A stretch of DNA of 15,073 bases from CAZSWS01 sp964610765 (GTDB taxonomy: Bacteria > Bacteroidota > Bacteroidia > Bacteroidales > Tannerellaceae): assembly GCA_964610765.1 (NCBI GenBank), contig CAZSWS010000067.1, positions 1 through 15,073 on the forward strand, in the 5' to 3' direction. Under the pieces are notes generated by a model. It was not told the origin of the DNA. It saw only the letters and a list, made by a program, of their open reading frames with translations, and ran no database searches. Within the stretch, counting starts at the first letter, position 1; every line of letters starts with the position of its first letter. The translations under genes were made by a program, and so were the position numbers. Below, in pieces: positions 1 through 8,038 of the stretch.

Positions 1-1319
1 AGGTAGTGGATGCTTTCGCGGATGTCTTGACTGAGGAAGTCGGAGGATATTCCTTGATTTAGCCCCTCAATTACGCGCCTGATGGCTTCGTGTGCTTTTA
101 TTAGTGCTTCATAGTGGCGAACATTCGAGACTATCACGTCTTGATTGTCAACTTCTGGAAGAGCAGCAGCTTGCACCAATGCTCTGCGGAGTGTTTCGGT
201 ATTCTCTTCTTTCTTGGCAGAGATATAAAACCGTTCTGCCGATAGGTCACTTAACAATGTCTCTTTCTCTTTTAACTGGTCGGCAGTGAGCAGGTCTTTC
301 TTATTAAACACCAAAATAACTTTCTTCCCGGCAGTTTTCGGTTCAATCACACGGGCTAACGATTCAATTAAAGTGTCCGGGCTAGTCAGATCAATCACCC
401 ACAACACAATAGAAGCTTGATCGAGTTTAGCGAAGGTGCGCTCTATACCCAAACTTTCAATCGTATCAGACGTTTCGCGTATGCCGGCCGTATCAATAAA
501 GCGGAATGTGATACCATCCAAATGGATGACATCTTCAATTACATCGCGTGTAGTACCGTGTATATCGGATACGATAGCCCGCTCTTCTCCCACCAAAAGA
601 TTCAGGAGAGTTGATTTTCCGGCATTTGTTTCACCAATAATAGCAACCGGAATACCGTTTTTAATAGCATTACCTAAGCTAAAAGAATTGGATAGCTTAG
701 TTATAACCCCGTCTATTTCGTTCGCTAAGTTCAAGAGAAGGGTACGATCGGCAAACTCCACATCTTCTTCGCCAAAATCCAACTCCAGCTCAATCATAGA
801 TGTGAAATGAAGTAGCCGGTCACGCAAATGTTTTAGTTCGCGGCTTATGCCTCCTCTCATTTGATTGATTGCTAAGCGATGCATGCCTGCCGATGTAGAG
901 GCAATTAGGTCGGCGACCGCCTCAGCCTGACTTAAGTCCATCTTTCCGTTGAGAAAAGCCCGTTGTGTAAATTCGCCGGCTGTGGCCAGTCGCGCACCTT
1001 TTTCTACGAGCAACTGCAAGACTTGTTGCTGAATATATACCGAACCATGGCAAGAAAACTCAACCGTATCTTCGCCTGTATAAGAATTAGGTCCTTTAAA
1101 AACGGCTGCCATCACGTCGTCGATAATGGTTTCTTCTTTTCGAATCGTTCCATAAATCAGGGAGTAACCGGGCAAACCGGAAAGCGTACGTTTACCTTTG
1201 TGTGCATGAAAAACCTTATCACAAAGGGACAAACTATTTTGTCCGGAAACACGAATGACAGCAATCCCTCCACTTCCGGGAGGGGTGGAGACAGCACATA
1301 TTATCTCTTGATTGACCAT
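1..1319 (-). CDS. mnmE: tRNA uridine-5-carboxymethylaminomethyl(34) synthesis GTPase MnmE (partial, C-terminus off window)
   Basis: MnmE is the GTPase that, with the FAD protein MnmG, installs the 5-carboxymethylaminomethyl group on wobble uridine 34 of certain tRNAs in the cytoplasm. Translating the minus strand from the ATG at 1319 gives 439 uninterrupted codons before the window ends. The N-terminus has the folate-binding TrmE domain (IICAVSTPPGSGGIAVIRVSG). The helical domain carries AFLNGKMDLSQAEAV near residue 120. The G domain has the P-loop GETNAGKST near residue 230 and DTAGIRE near residue 275. The missing tail, about 20-25 residues by family length, should hold the C-terminal FCIGK-type motif with the essential cysteine, so its integrity cannot be judged here. 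A -7 promoter box lies 24 bases upstream of the start, so the gene is probably transcribed independently of the ABC genes behind it. Confidence 0.96.
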   Translation of the reverse strand, partial: MVNQEIICAVSTPPGSGGIAVIRVSGQNSLSLCDKVFHAHKGKRTLSGLPGYSLIYGTIRKEETIIDDVMAAVFKGPNSYTGEDTVEFSCHGSVYIQQQVLQLLVEKGARLATAGEFTQRAFLNGKMDLSQAEAVADLIASTSAGMHRLAINQMRGGISRELKHLRDRLLHFTSMIELELDFGEEDVEFADRTLLLNLANEIDGVITKLSNSFSLGNAIKNGIPVAIIGETNAGKSTLLNLLVGEERAIVSDIHGTTRDVIEDVIHLDGITFRFIDTAGIRETSDTIESLGIERTFAKLDQASIVLWVIDLTSPDTLIESLARVIEPKTAGKKVILVFNKKDLLTADQLKEKETLLSDLSAERFYISAKKEENTETLRRALVQAAALPEVDNQDVIVSNVRHYEALIKAHEAIRRVIEGLNQGISSDFLSQDIRESIHY

Positions 1320-1342
1320 AGTTGCAGTAATTAAAACTTTTA

Positions 1343-1350
1343 CAAAGATA
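1343..1350 (-). promoter_or_regulatory. Bacteroides-type -7 box for mnmE
   Basis: Read on the minus strand this is TATCTTTG, a perfect match to the Bacteroides -7 consensus TAnnTTTG, with its end 23 bases before the mnmE ATG. The expected -33 TTTG is poor: the best candidate is TTCG, 18 bases upstream. This implies a very short 5' leader of roughly 15-20 bases. Confidence 0.65.
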
Positions 1351-1355
1351 CAAGT

Positions 1356-1387
1356 TAGCCGGCAACAACGAACTATGAAGCCGGCTA
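1356..1387 (-). terminator. Inverted repeat, possible terminator of the ABC operon
   Basis: Perfect 8-bp GC-rich arms, TAGCCGGC (1356-1363) and GCCGGCTA (1380-1387), flank a 16-base loop just 10 bases past the stop codon of the membrane protein. The position suits a terminator for the minus-strand ABC operon. However, no clean T-tract follows; the next bases on the minus strand run ACTTG into the mnmE -7 box. The hairpin also spans the region where the mnmE -33 element would lie, so a regulatory role is possible. Confidence 0.45.
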
Positions 1388-1397
1388 CGGTCCTCAT

Positions 1398-2852
1398 TTA
1401 TTCTTCGGGCAGACCCTTCCATTTAAACAAGATAACTCGCATAAACAGTCCAATTACAAGTATAGCGAAAGGCAAGTTGAGCCAAAAGAATGGGAAGGCA
1501 TATTCACTCATTATAGAATGTAAGCATTCACTACGCGGAGTTGAACAAATCGACTCTGAAACGGCATAGGTAATCAACCACAACAAAGGCATAAAAGCCG
1601 GAATGAAGCCTGTGATATGACAAATTACCACAGCACTTACCCCTTTAGAGCTTCGACGGATTAACTTATAAGCCATATAAAGAAGCTCTCCTATAAATAA
1701 AACGACGAATAACGAAAAGTAAATAATCACCAGCCACTCATTATCAACATTCAAAAAAGCTTCCAGCAAGAAAACAAAAAGCAGGTCAATAATCGCAAAC
1801 AAGCCTAAAGAGACTATAGCTATCAGCCAAGCTCTGCCGGAAGTAAGACGAAATGCCAATACAAAAATGGAAATAATCAACGTCAAATAGGACAAGAGTA
1901 TGAGAAAAACATCATCCACCTGCTTAGTAAAATAGACGTCTCCTATGATTCTATATGCCGAAGCTAGCTCATTGTACTGAACATAATTATCAACCTTTTT
2001 ATGCATACCGAAATTCCGGTGCTCTAAGCTATATCGCATTATCAGGTTATCCTTATTGACCGGATATTTTCCGGGATGATAAATGAGTTGCATCCATTTT
2101 TCGCGCGTTAAGTTGGTAGTTAGTCCATGTTTTTCATGCAACGCTAAAAAATCATCTATTAGCTCTTCTATTAGCTCTTTCTTCTCTTCTATCAGCCATT
2201 GTTTCACCGTTTCGGCATTCTTAAGCTCCAAATCATACGGAAGATACATGTCATAGCTCGAATAATTGAGCAAAGAAACATACGTGAAGTTAGGATATTT
2301 ACTAAATACACTATCTTTTAATTCGCTATTAATAACATCGTTATAGGTTAATTCATCGCCGGAATTACTGTTATCAGGTGAGGAAAGAAAGAAGTTAGCT
2401 TCTGAATCAGGTATTAAAACAGGAATCATTTTCAAGGTATTCAACGCCTTCAATACTTCTTCTTCATTTGCATACGACTTGTATTTTTCTTGTGTTCCTT
2501 CCCTAAATGAGTAGGGGAAAAAGACAAACAGAAATATAACAAGTATAGTCATCAGCCACTCCACATATAACATGGACGACTTCTTGGGATAGAACGACCG
2601 AAAAGCATTATTCTTATTATATCTGGTTACCCAATAAATAAACAATAAAATGCCCGATATAGCCGATAGGATATACATTATAGGATGATCGTAAGCATAA
2701 GAATACGAGAAAAAGGGTATTTCAGAATACATATATCCCGCACTATAAAAAGCCAGATTCAGGAAAAGACCCACTATTACAGCAGGAATGAATCGGACAT
2801 TCCAAAGTGTAGGGAAGTGCAGTACTAAATGAGATTGTATTTTTTTAAACAT
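1398..2852 (-). CDS. Multi-pass membrane protein, probable permease partner of the adjacent ABC ATPase
   Basis: I do not recognise a named family for this 484-residue protein. Hydrophobicity suggests eight membrane segments, near residues 21-41, 56-76, 97-114, 315-334, 342-366, 373-395, 406-430 and 451-475. Basic clusters (TRYNKNNAFR, RLTSGR, KLIRRSSK, KWKG) fall on alternate loops, giving both termini in the cytoplasm and placing a soluble stretch of about 200 residues (115-313) on the periplasmic side between segments 3 and 4. Cysteines 436 and 443 lie in another predicted periplasmic loop and could pair. The start is 17 bases after the ATPase stop codon on the same strand, which argues for co-transcription and a shared complex. 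An ABC-2-like permease role is inferred from this context and topology only; the substrate is unknown. A sensory membrane protein served by the ATPase is the main alternative. Confidence 0.75.
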   Translation of the reverse strand: MFKKIQSHLVLHFPTLWNVRFIPAVIVGLFLNLAFYSAGYMYSEIPFFSYSYAYDHPIMYILSAISGILLFIYWVTRYNKNNAFRSFYPKKSSMLYVEWLMTILVIFLFVFFPYSFREGTQEKYKSYANEEEVLKALNTLKMIPVLIPDSEANFFLSSPDNSNSGDELTYNDVINSELKDSVFSKYPNFTYVSLLNYSSYDMYLPYDLELKNAETVKQWLIEEKKELIEELIDDFLALHEKHGLTTNLTREKWMQLIYHPGKYPVNKDNLIMRYSLEHRNFGMHKKVDNYVQYNELASAYRIIGDVYFTKQVDDVFLILLSYLTLIISIFVLAFRLTSGRAWLIAIVSLGLFAIIDLLFVFLLEAFLNVDNEWLVIIYFSLFVVLFIGELLYMAYKLIRRSSKGVSAVVICHITGFIPAFMPLLWLITYAVSESICSTPRSECLHSIMSEYAFPFFWLNLPFAILVIGLFMRVILFKWKGLPEE

Positions 2853-2869
2853 AAGTAGTCAAGCTTTAA

Positions 2870-4033
2870 TTACGATAAGAAGAAACGACGGGTTGAATTA
2901 GATATATCTCTGAAATAAGTCACGCTGACAGACTCTTCATGGAAAAGCCTAAACAGCTCAGTAACCGCTATACTTTCCGGGAAGATAGCCACATAAGTGC
3001 CTCCCACTTGTTGTAGCTTTTCTAACTGAAGCTTAGCCAACACCTGATGTATTTCATCATATGAAAGTGCAGCTTCAATTTCAACAATCCGCTTGTGAAT
3101 ATCAGACTCAACCATCGGATAAGTTTCTTTATCCATCGCATCTAATCCCATTTTGCCATTTTTCAGAAACAAGACCCAATCGGACGACTTCTCCACTTCA
3201 TAGAGTTGCTGCGAACTAAGCACCACCCCCATCGGTCGGTAAGGCGTACCCGACAGTTCCCGCAAATCATTCAAAATCGTTTGTTGCGCGATGATATCCA
3301 AATTCGCTAATGGCTCGTCAATAAATAATAGCCGAGGTTTGCGCAATAACATACGCGCCAACTCGAAACGCATTTTATAGCCGGACGAAAGCTGCTCCCA
3401 ACTTAAATGCCGATAGGCTCTTAACCCCATACGTGCAATAATGAGTTCAACCAGGTATTGATTTTCATCTCCTTTCAATCCATAAGAAGAGGCTGTAAAG
3501 CGCAGGTTATCAAGCAGCGATCCTCGCCAGTCTTTGTTTCGCTGGGGTATATATATCAGCTTAGTACGCCGTTCGTACAGGTTTTTATAAGAAAAATCGT
3601 AGGTTATTGAACCACTATCCGGTTTCAACTCGCCTGCGAGCAAACGAAGGAGTGTCGTTTTACCATTTCCATTCTCGCCCACCAATCCAACAATCTCTCC
3701 CTGATGTAAATCAATAGAGACCGGACCAAATGAGAAACCACCTTTTCGATACTTCTTAGTTACCTGTTCAATCCGTAAAAGCCTTGTTGGCATATTAGTT
3801 TCAACTGAACTAAGTTGGGTAATCAGACCACCCAGTCGATTGGCTATAATAGCATTCAGCTCTTCAGAATCAGGCTCTGTATCGACACGATCAAGCAAGT
3901 CGGAGGTGTATTTATATGTAGCAACCTGCTCCATATCCAGTGTTAAGTCAATTATTTTACGAAGCATCTCACTGCGGTCTCCTCTCTTTTGGATCCGTTC
4001 AGCCTCAGCTAAATAATTTGTAATAATTCCCAT
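2870..4033 (-). CDS. ABC transporter ATP-binding protein with N- and C-terminal extensions
   Basis: A 387-residue nucleotide-binding subunit that should power the membrane protein encoded directly downstream. The ABC core runs from about residue 85 to 295: Walker A GENGNGKTT (119-127), Q-loop glutamine 164 (IPQR), signature LSSGYKMR (215-222, in place of LSGGQ), Walker B LLFIDEP (235-241) and D-loop ANLD (243-246). The usual H-loop pattern SSHxLxEVE reads SSQQLYEVE here, so the switch histidine is glutamine 275. About 80 residues of acidic, mostly helical sequence precede the core and about 90 residues follow it. Both are longer than in a minimal ABC-2 ATPase and could contact the permease or a regulator. 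The protein is the first gene of a two-gene minus-strand unit. No exact -7 box is visible upstream; TATCTTCA close to the start is a weak candidate. Function beyond ATP-driven transport is not assignable. Confidence 0.88.
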   Translation of the reverse strand: MGIITNYLAEAERIQKRGDRSEMLRKIIDLTLDMEQVATYKYTSDLLDRVDTEPDSEELNAIIANRLGGLITQLSSVETNMPTRLLRIEQVTKKYRKGGFSFGPVSIDLHQGEIVGLVGENGNGKTTLLRLLAGELKPDSGSITYDFSYKNLYERRTKLIYIPQRNKDWRGSLLDNLRFTASSYGLKGDENQYLVELIIARMGLRAYRHLSWEQLSSGYKMRFELARMLLRKPRLLFIDEPLANLDIIAQQTILNDLRELSGTPYRPMGVVLSSQQLYEVEKSSDWVLFLKNGKMGLDAMDKETYPMVESDIHKRIVEIEAALSYDEIHQVLAKLQLEKLQQVGGTYVAIFPESIAVTELFRLFHEESVSVTYFRDISNSTRRFFLS

Positions 4034-4221
4034 CGCTATGTTTTATTTTTGTCGAGTGAAGATAGGTAAGATTTCTATACAAATTTTAAAATTCAACAAA
4101 AGACTTCTTTTTTATCACCGAATGTTTCCTCGTCAGCACTAGCAACATAGCACTATCCGGAGATTTTAACTCATCCTATATAGTTTATTTATAGAGACTC
4201 TACGATTTCATAAAATCTGAT

Positions 4222-4229
4222 TACCTTTG
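4222..4229 (+). promoter_or_regulatory. Bacteroides-type -7 box for the 209-residue unknown gene
   Basis: TACCTTTG matches TAnnTTTG exactly and ends 34 bases before the ATG at 4264. No TTTG is visible at the usual -33 distance. The rest of the 230-base divergent gap (4034-4263) is AT-rich and shows no other clear element on the plus strand close to the gene. Confidence 0.6.
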
Positions 4230-4263
4230 TAACTGGTAATTATAATGTATAAAATCATTTTCC

Positions 4264-4893
4264 ATGGGGTTATTATCAATATTTAAACGTAAAGAAAAAG
4301 AAGAAGGAGCCACGAAGAAATCCTCTGAAGAGTTCATGTATTTAATTCGGGTTTACTATCAGGCCATCATTGCTGAAAAGCTGGGAGTAACCAATCTAGG
4401 AGTACTAAATGACTTGGCTTTATTCAAACGCATGCTGAAGATACCAACTCAAAAAGGCAGGCTTGGTCTGGCTGAGCGTTCTCGCGTTAAAAAGATACTT
4501 AAAGCCGACTATAACATGTCGGATAATTTCTTTAAAGAAATAGACAACTCCATCAAACGGAATTGCAGAAACGTAAATGATATGCAGCCTTACTTCTTCC
4601 GTTTTCAAGGATTCACAACTGATTTATTTACACTAATCAGCGAATTGATGAAATGGAAAGGAAACGTGCCGTCATTTATGAAGAAGGCCCTATACAGCCT
4701 GACTGAAAAAACAGTCAATGACATCATGCATAAGTCTACTTGGAAGACTCCTGCTTTAAATACTTTGGCATGGAACACACGTAAAGCTGCTGAAACCTTA
4801 CAATATTCCGAATCATGGATTACAGAATTTGTATTTCAAGTATTGCTTCTTGCCAAAAAAGAAAGAAGAAAGAAAGATGATGAGCAGAAATAA
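4264..4893 (+). CDS. Conserved-looking hypothetical protein, 209 residues
   Basis: I do not recognise this protein. It has no signal peptide and no membrane segment. It begins with a hydrophobic-basic patch (MGLLSIFKRKEKEE) and ends in a strongly charged tail (KKERRKKDDEQK). The middle is predicted to be mostly helical and carries many basic residues, including RSRVKKILK and KRNCRN, so binding to nucleic acid or to an acidic membrane surface is possible but unproven. Codon use looks like that of its neighbours and a -7 box lies upstream, so it is very probably a real gene. The next gene starts 91 bases downstream behind its own -7 box, which suggests separate transcription. No enzymatic motif is visible. 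Confidence 0.8.
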   Translation: MGLLSIFKRKEKEEGATKKSSEEFMYLIRVYYQAIIAEKLGVTNLGVLNDLALFKRMLKIPTQKGRLGLAERSRVKKILKADYNMSDNFFKEIDNSIKRNCRNVNDMQPYFFRFQGFTTDLFTLISELMKWKGNVPSFMKKALYSLTEKTVNDIMHKSTWKTPALNTLAWNTRKAAETLQYSESWITEFVFQVLLLAKKERRKKDDEQK

Positions 4894-4959
4894 GACGGTC
4901 TGTCTATACGTACAGAAGTGTCTTTGTGCCGGCTAATCGCTAATCTACAACATAAATCA

Positions 4960-4967
4960 TACATTTG
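4960..4967 (+). promoter_or_regulatory. Bacteroides-type -7 box for the GNAT/parE/coaD/S41 operon
   Basis: TACATTTG is an exact TAnnTTTG match and ends 17 bases before the ATG at 4985, giving a leader of roughly ten bases. A TTTG at 4923-4926 is too far upstream to be its -33 partner. If this promoter is real it would be the main start for the four-gene run up to 10117. Confidence 0.55.
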
Positions 4968-4984
4968 CAGTTAAAGAGTAAAAC

Positions 4985-6115
4985 ATGGCAATAGAAATCA
5001 AGGAAGTTGAAACAAAAAAAGAGTTAAAAATCTTTGCAGGCTTTGCAAACAAGTTATATAAAGACAACCCTTATTACGTTCCTGAACTTACCGAAGAGGT
5101 CATGATGACGCTAAGCAGGAAGAAAAACCCGGCCTTCGAGTTTTGTGAAGCTGCTTACTTCCTCGCTTATAAAAACAATCAACCGGTTGGCAGAATAGCT
5201 GCAATCATCAATCATCGAAGTAACGAACTATGGAAACAAAAGTACATACGGTTCGGTTTTGTAGACTTTATAGACGACAAAGAAGTAGTTGATGCCTTGT
5301 TTGCCAAACTTGCAGAATGGGGAAAAAGCAAAGGAATGAATCATATGCAAGGTCCTATGGGCTTTACAGACATGGATAAAGAAGGTATGCTTATTGATGG
5401 ATTTGACCAATTGGGCACAATGGCTACTATTTACAATTTCTCCTATTATCCTGAACACATGGAGCGACTGGGCTTTGTAAAAGAACACGACTGGCATGAA
5501 TATAAGATTTATATACCGGATGAAATACCGGATAAACATAAACGCATCGGAGACATTGTGCAGAAAAAATATGGACTAAAAACACTTAAGTTTAAAAATA
5601 AAAAAGAAATATATCCGTATGCTCACAAGATATTCGACACGTTGAATAAAGCCTATGAGCCGCTATATGGTTTTGCCAGCCTGACTCCAAAGCAAATTGA
5701 CTACTATGTAGGTCAATACATACCTATGATTCAATTGGATCTGGTTTCAGTCATATTACGAGAAGAGGACGATGAAGTGGTTGGTTTCGGCATTTCGCTT
5801 CCTAGCTTATCTCGTGCATTACAAAAGTCTAAAGGAAAGCTTTTCCCTTTTGGATTTATCCATTTGCTCAAAGGACTAAAGTGCAAGCCGAAGATTGTGG
5901 ATTTATATCTTGTAGGCATTCTGCCTGAATACCAGAAAAAAGGAGTCAATGCGCTACTCTTCAATGACCTTATTCCTTATTACGTAAAATATGGAGTAAA
6001 CTATGCAGAGAGTAATCCGGAATCAGAAGAAAATGAATCTATACATGCACAATGGGACTATTTCAACCGCGAAATGCATAAAACCAGACGTGCTTTTGTC
6101 AAAGAAATTAATTAA
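4985..6115 (+). CDS. GNAT-superfamily N-acetyltransferase-like protein
   Basis: A 376-residue cytoplasmic protein twice the size of a single GNAT domain. The C-terminal half carries a recognisable motif A: a beta strand DLYLVGILPEY (306-316) followed by QKKGVNALLF (317-326), the pyrophosphate-binding loop for acetyl-CoA. The N-terminal half has GNAT-like strands (AAYFLAYKNNQPVGRIAAI, 56-74) and the acidic DFIDDKEVVDALF segment, but a degenerate loop GKSKGMNHMQGPMGFTDMDKEG in place of the glycine motif. A tandem GNAT arrangement with one active site is likely. The acceptor substrate is unknown. The gene precedes parE by 34 bases with no convincing promoter in between, so it is probably the first gene of that operon. 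The start is supported by the -7 box just upstream. Confidence 0.8.
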   Translation: MAIEIKEVETKKELKIFAGFANKLYKDNPYYVPELTEEVMMTLSRKKNPAFEFCEAAYFLAYKNNQPVGRIAAIINHRSNELWKQKYIRFGFVDFIDDKEVVDALFAKLAEWGKSKGMNHMQGPMGFTDMDKEGMLIDGFDQLGTMATIYNFSYYPEHMERLGFVKEHDWHEYKIYIPDEIPDKHKRIGDIVQKKYGLKTLKFKNKKEIYPYAHKIFDTLNKAYEPLYGFASLTPKQIDYYVGQYIPMIQLDLVSVILREEDDEVVGFGISLPSLSRALQKSKGKLFPFGFIHLLKGLKCKPKIVDLYLVGILPEYQKKGVNALLFNDLIPYYVKYGVNYAESNPESEENESIHAQWDYFNREMHKTRRAFVKEIN

Positions 6116-6149
6116 TAAACTACATAAATAAAAACGATTTAGCTTAAAC

Positions 6150-8024
6150 ATGAACGAACTGAACGCAACTTTACGAGAACAAACTGCCTATAACGAGGAA
6201 GATGTAAAAACCCTTGAATGGATGGAGCATATCCGGAAACGCCCGGGCATGTATATTGGTAAGTTGGGCGATGGTTCGTATGCAGATGACGGAATTTATG
6301 TACTGCTGAAAGAGGTGCTGGACAACTCGATTGATGAATACATGATGGGGTATGGAAAGTCTATCGATGTAAAAATAGAAGAAAACACTGTCGAAGTACG
6401 TGACTATGGGCGAGGAGTTCCCCTAGGCAAAGTAGTTGATGTTTCCAGCAAAATGAATACCGGAGCTAAATATGACAGCAAAGCATTTAAAAAATCTGTT
6501 GGGCTGAATGGCGTTGGTATCAAAGCCGTAAATGCTTTGAGTAGCTTCTTCCAAATTACAAGCTTTAGAGACAAAGAGTCCAAATCGGCTGAATATTCAC
6601 GAGCTATCTTACAAGAAGAGTCAAACACAACCCAAACAAATGAGAAAAATGGCACTTCGGTTTTTTTCATCCCTGACAAAGAAATATTCAAGAACTATCA
6701 ATATAAAGATGAGTTTGTCGAATCACTACTTAAAAACTACGTATTCCTAAACTCCGGTCTTAGTATCTACTACAACGGCAATAGATACCACTCCAAGAAT
6801 GGGCTGGTTGATCTCCTACACGAAAACATGACTGAAGACCCTCTTTATCCCATCATCCACTTAAAAGGAGAAGATATTGAGGTGGTGATTACTCACAGTC
6901 AACAGTATGGAGAAGAGTACTATTCGTTTGTAAATGGACAACACACCACCCAAGGAGGAACGCACTTGTCTGCTTTCCGCGAATCAGTAGGAAGGGTAAT
7001 CAAAGAATATTTTGCTAAGAACTTCGAATACTCGGATATTCGTTCAGGCATTGTAGCTGCCATAAGTGTGAAAGTAGAGGAACCGGTTTTTGAGAGTCAG
7101 ACTAAAACAAAGCTAGGTTCGAAAGATATGGGTCCGGAAGGACCAACCGTCGCTAAATTTATTGGCGACTTCCTAAAGAAAGAGTTAGACGACTATCTGC
7201 ATATCAACCTTGAGACTGCTGAATTGATGCACCGCAAGATTCAAGAGTCCGAGAAGGAAAGAAAAGCCATAGCCGGAGTTTCCAAACTAGCCAGAGAACG
7301 TGCCAAAAAGGCCAACTTGCACAACAAGAAGCTTCGTGACAGTCGTTTTCACCTGAACGATGCAAAAGGCGATCAGAAAGAAAATTCATGTATTTTTATT
7401 ACTGAGGGCGATTCAGCCAGTGGGTCAATTACTAAAAGTAGAGATCCAAACACACAAGCCGTATTCAGTCTGCGAGGCAAACCGCTAAACAGTTTCGGGC
7501 TCACTAAGAAGATAGTCTATGAAAACGAAGAGTTCAACCTACTTCAGGCTGCACTAAATATTGAAGATGGATTGGAAGGACTACGCTATAACAAAGTGAT
7601 TATAGCAACCGATGCGGATGTGGACGGAATGCATATACGTTTACTTCTTATCACTTTCTTCCTACAGTTCTTCCCTGACTTGATTAAGAAGAATCATGTA
7701 TTCATCCTACAAACACCGCTTTTCCGCGTACGCAATAAGCAGAAAACGATTTATTGCTACTCAGATGAAGAACGCATAAAAGCGATTAATAGTTTGGGAA
7801 AGAATCCTGAAATCACTCGCTTTAAGGGATTAGGAGAGATATCTCCTGATGAGTTCCGAAACTTCATTGGTAAAGACATCCGTTTAGACCCGGTAACCAT
7901 GAAAAAAGAAGACCTCATCAAAGATATGCTCACCTTCTATATGGGAAAAAACACGATGGAAAGACAAAACTTCATCATTGATAACTTAGTGGTTGAAGAA
8001 GACATCGTAAACGATACGCTATAA
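6150..8024 (+). CDS. parE: DNA topoisomerase IV subunit B (ParE-type type IIA topoisomerase)
   Basis: The ATPase/TOPRIM subunit of a type IIA topoisomerase, which with ParC decatenates sister chromosomes. The GHKL ATPase domain has KEVLDNSIDE (54-63; catalytic base Glu55, Mg-binding Asn59), DYGRGVP (85-91) and the ATP lid GLNGVGIKAVNALS (118-131). The transducer domain has the QTK loop QTKTKLG (317-323). The TOPRIM domain has EGDSASGS (419-426) and the metal triad DADVDG (488-493), followed by RFKGLGEI (557-564). At 624 residues it has the compact length of ParE or short GyrB and lacks the long insert of enterobacterial GyrB. ParE is favoured over GyrB on overall resemblance to the second GyrB-like paralogue of Bacteroides. 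No parC partner is visible in the window. coaD follows 14 bases downstream. Confidence 0.9.
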   Translation: MNELNATLREQTAYNEEDVKTLEWMEHIRKRPGMYIGKLGDGSYADDGIYVLLKEVLDNSIDEYMMGYGKSIDVKIEENTVEVRDYGRGVPLGKVVDVSSKMNTGAKYDSKAFKKSVGLNGVGIKAVNALSSFFQITSFRDKESKSAEYSRAILQEESNTTQTNEKNGTSVFFIPDKEIFKNYQYKDEFVESLLKNYVFLNSGLSIYYNGNRYHSKNGLVDLLHENMTEDPLYPIIHLKGEDIEVVITHSQQYGEEYYSFVNGQHTTQGGTHLSAFRESVGRVIKEYFAKNFEYSDIRSGIVAAISVKVEEPVFESQTKTKLGSKDMGPEGPTVAKFIGDFLKKELDDYLHINLETAELMHRKIQESEKERKAIAGVSKLARERAKKANLHNKKLRDSRFHLNDAKGDQKENSCIFITEGDSASGSITKSRDPNTQAVFSLRGKPLNSFGLTKKIVYENEEFNLLQAALNIEDGLEGLRYNKVIIATDADVDGMHIRLLLITFFLQFFPDLIKKNHVFILQTPLFRVRNKQKTIYCYSDEERIKAINSLGKNPEITRFKGLGEISPDEFRNFIGKDIRLDPVTMKKEDLIKDMLTFYMGKNTMERQNFIIDNLVVEEDIVNDTL

Positions 8025-8038
8025 AGCAATAATAAAAT

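Noticed and set aside
293..304. Coordinates given for the HisRS motif RGLNYYTG with Asn in place of Asp as a possible active-site defect (residue 296; about bases 14302-14337)
   Set aside because: All other HisRS motifs are intact and I believe Asn at this position is common in Bacteroidetes enzymes, so it is not evidence of an inactive paralogue.
963..1334. A 123-codon plus-strand reading frame opposite mnmE
   Set aside because: It lies antisense to the conserved N-terminal domain of mnmE and has cysteine-rich, low-quality protein sequence typical of an antisense artefact.
4044..4051. TATTTTTG on the plus strand, matching the -7 consensus
   Set aside because: It lies more than 200 bases from the nearest plus-strand gene in an AT-rich gap where such matches occur by chance.
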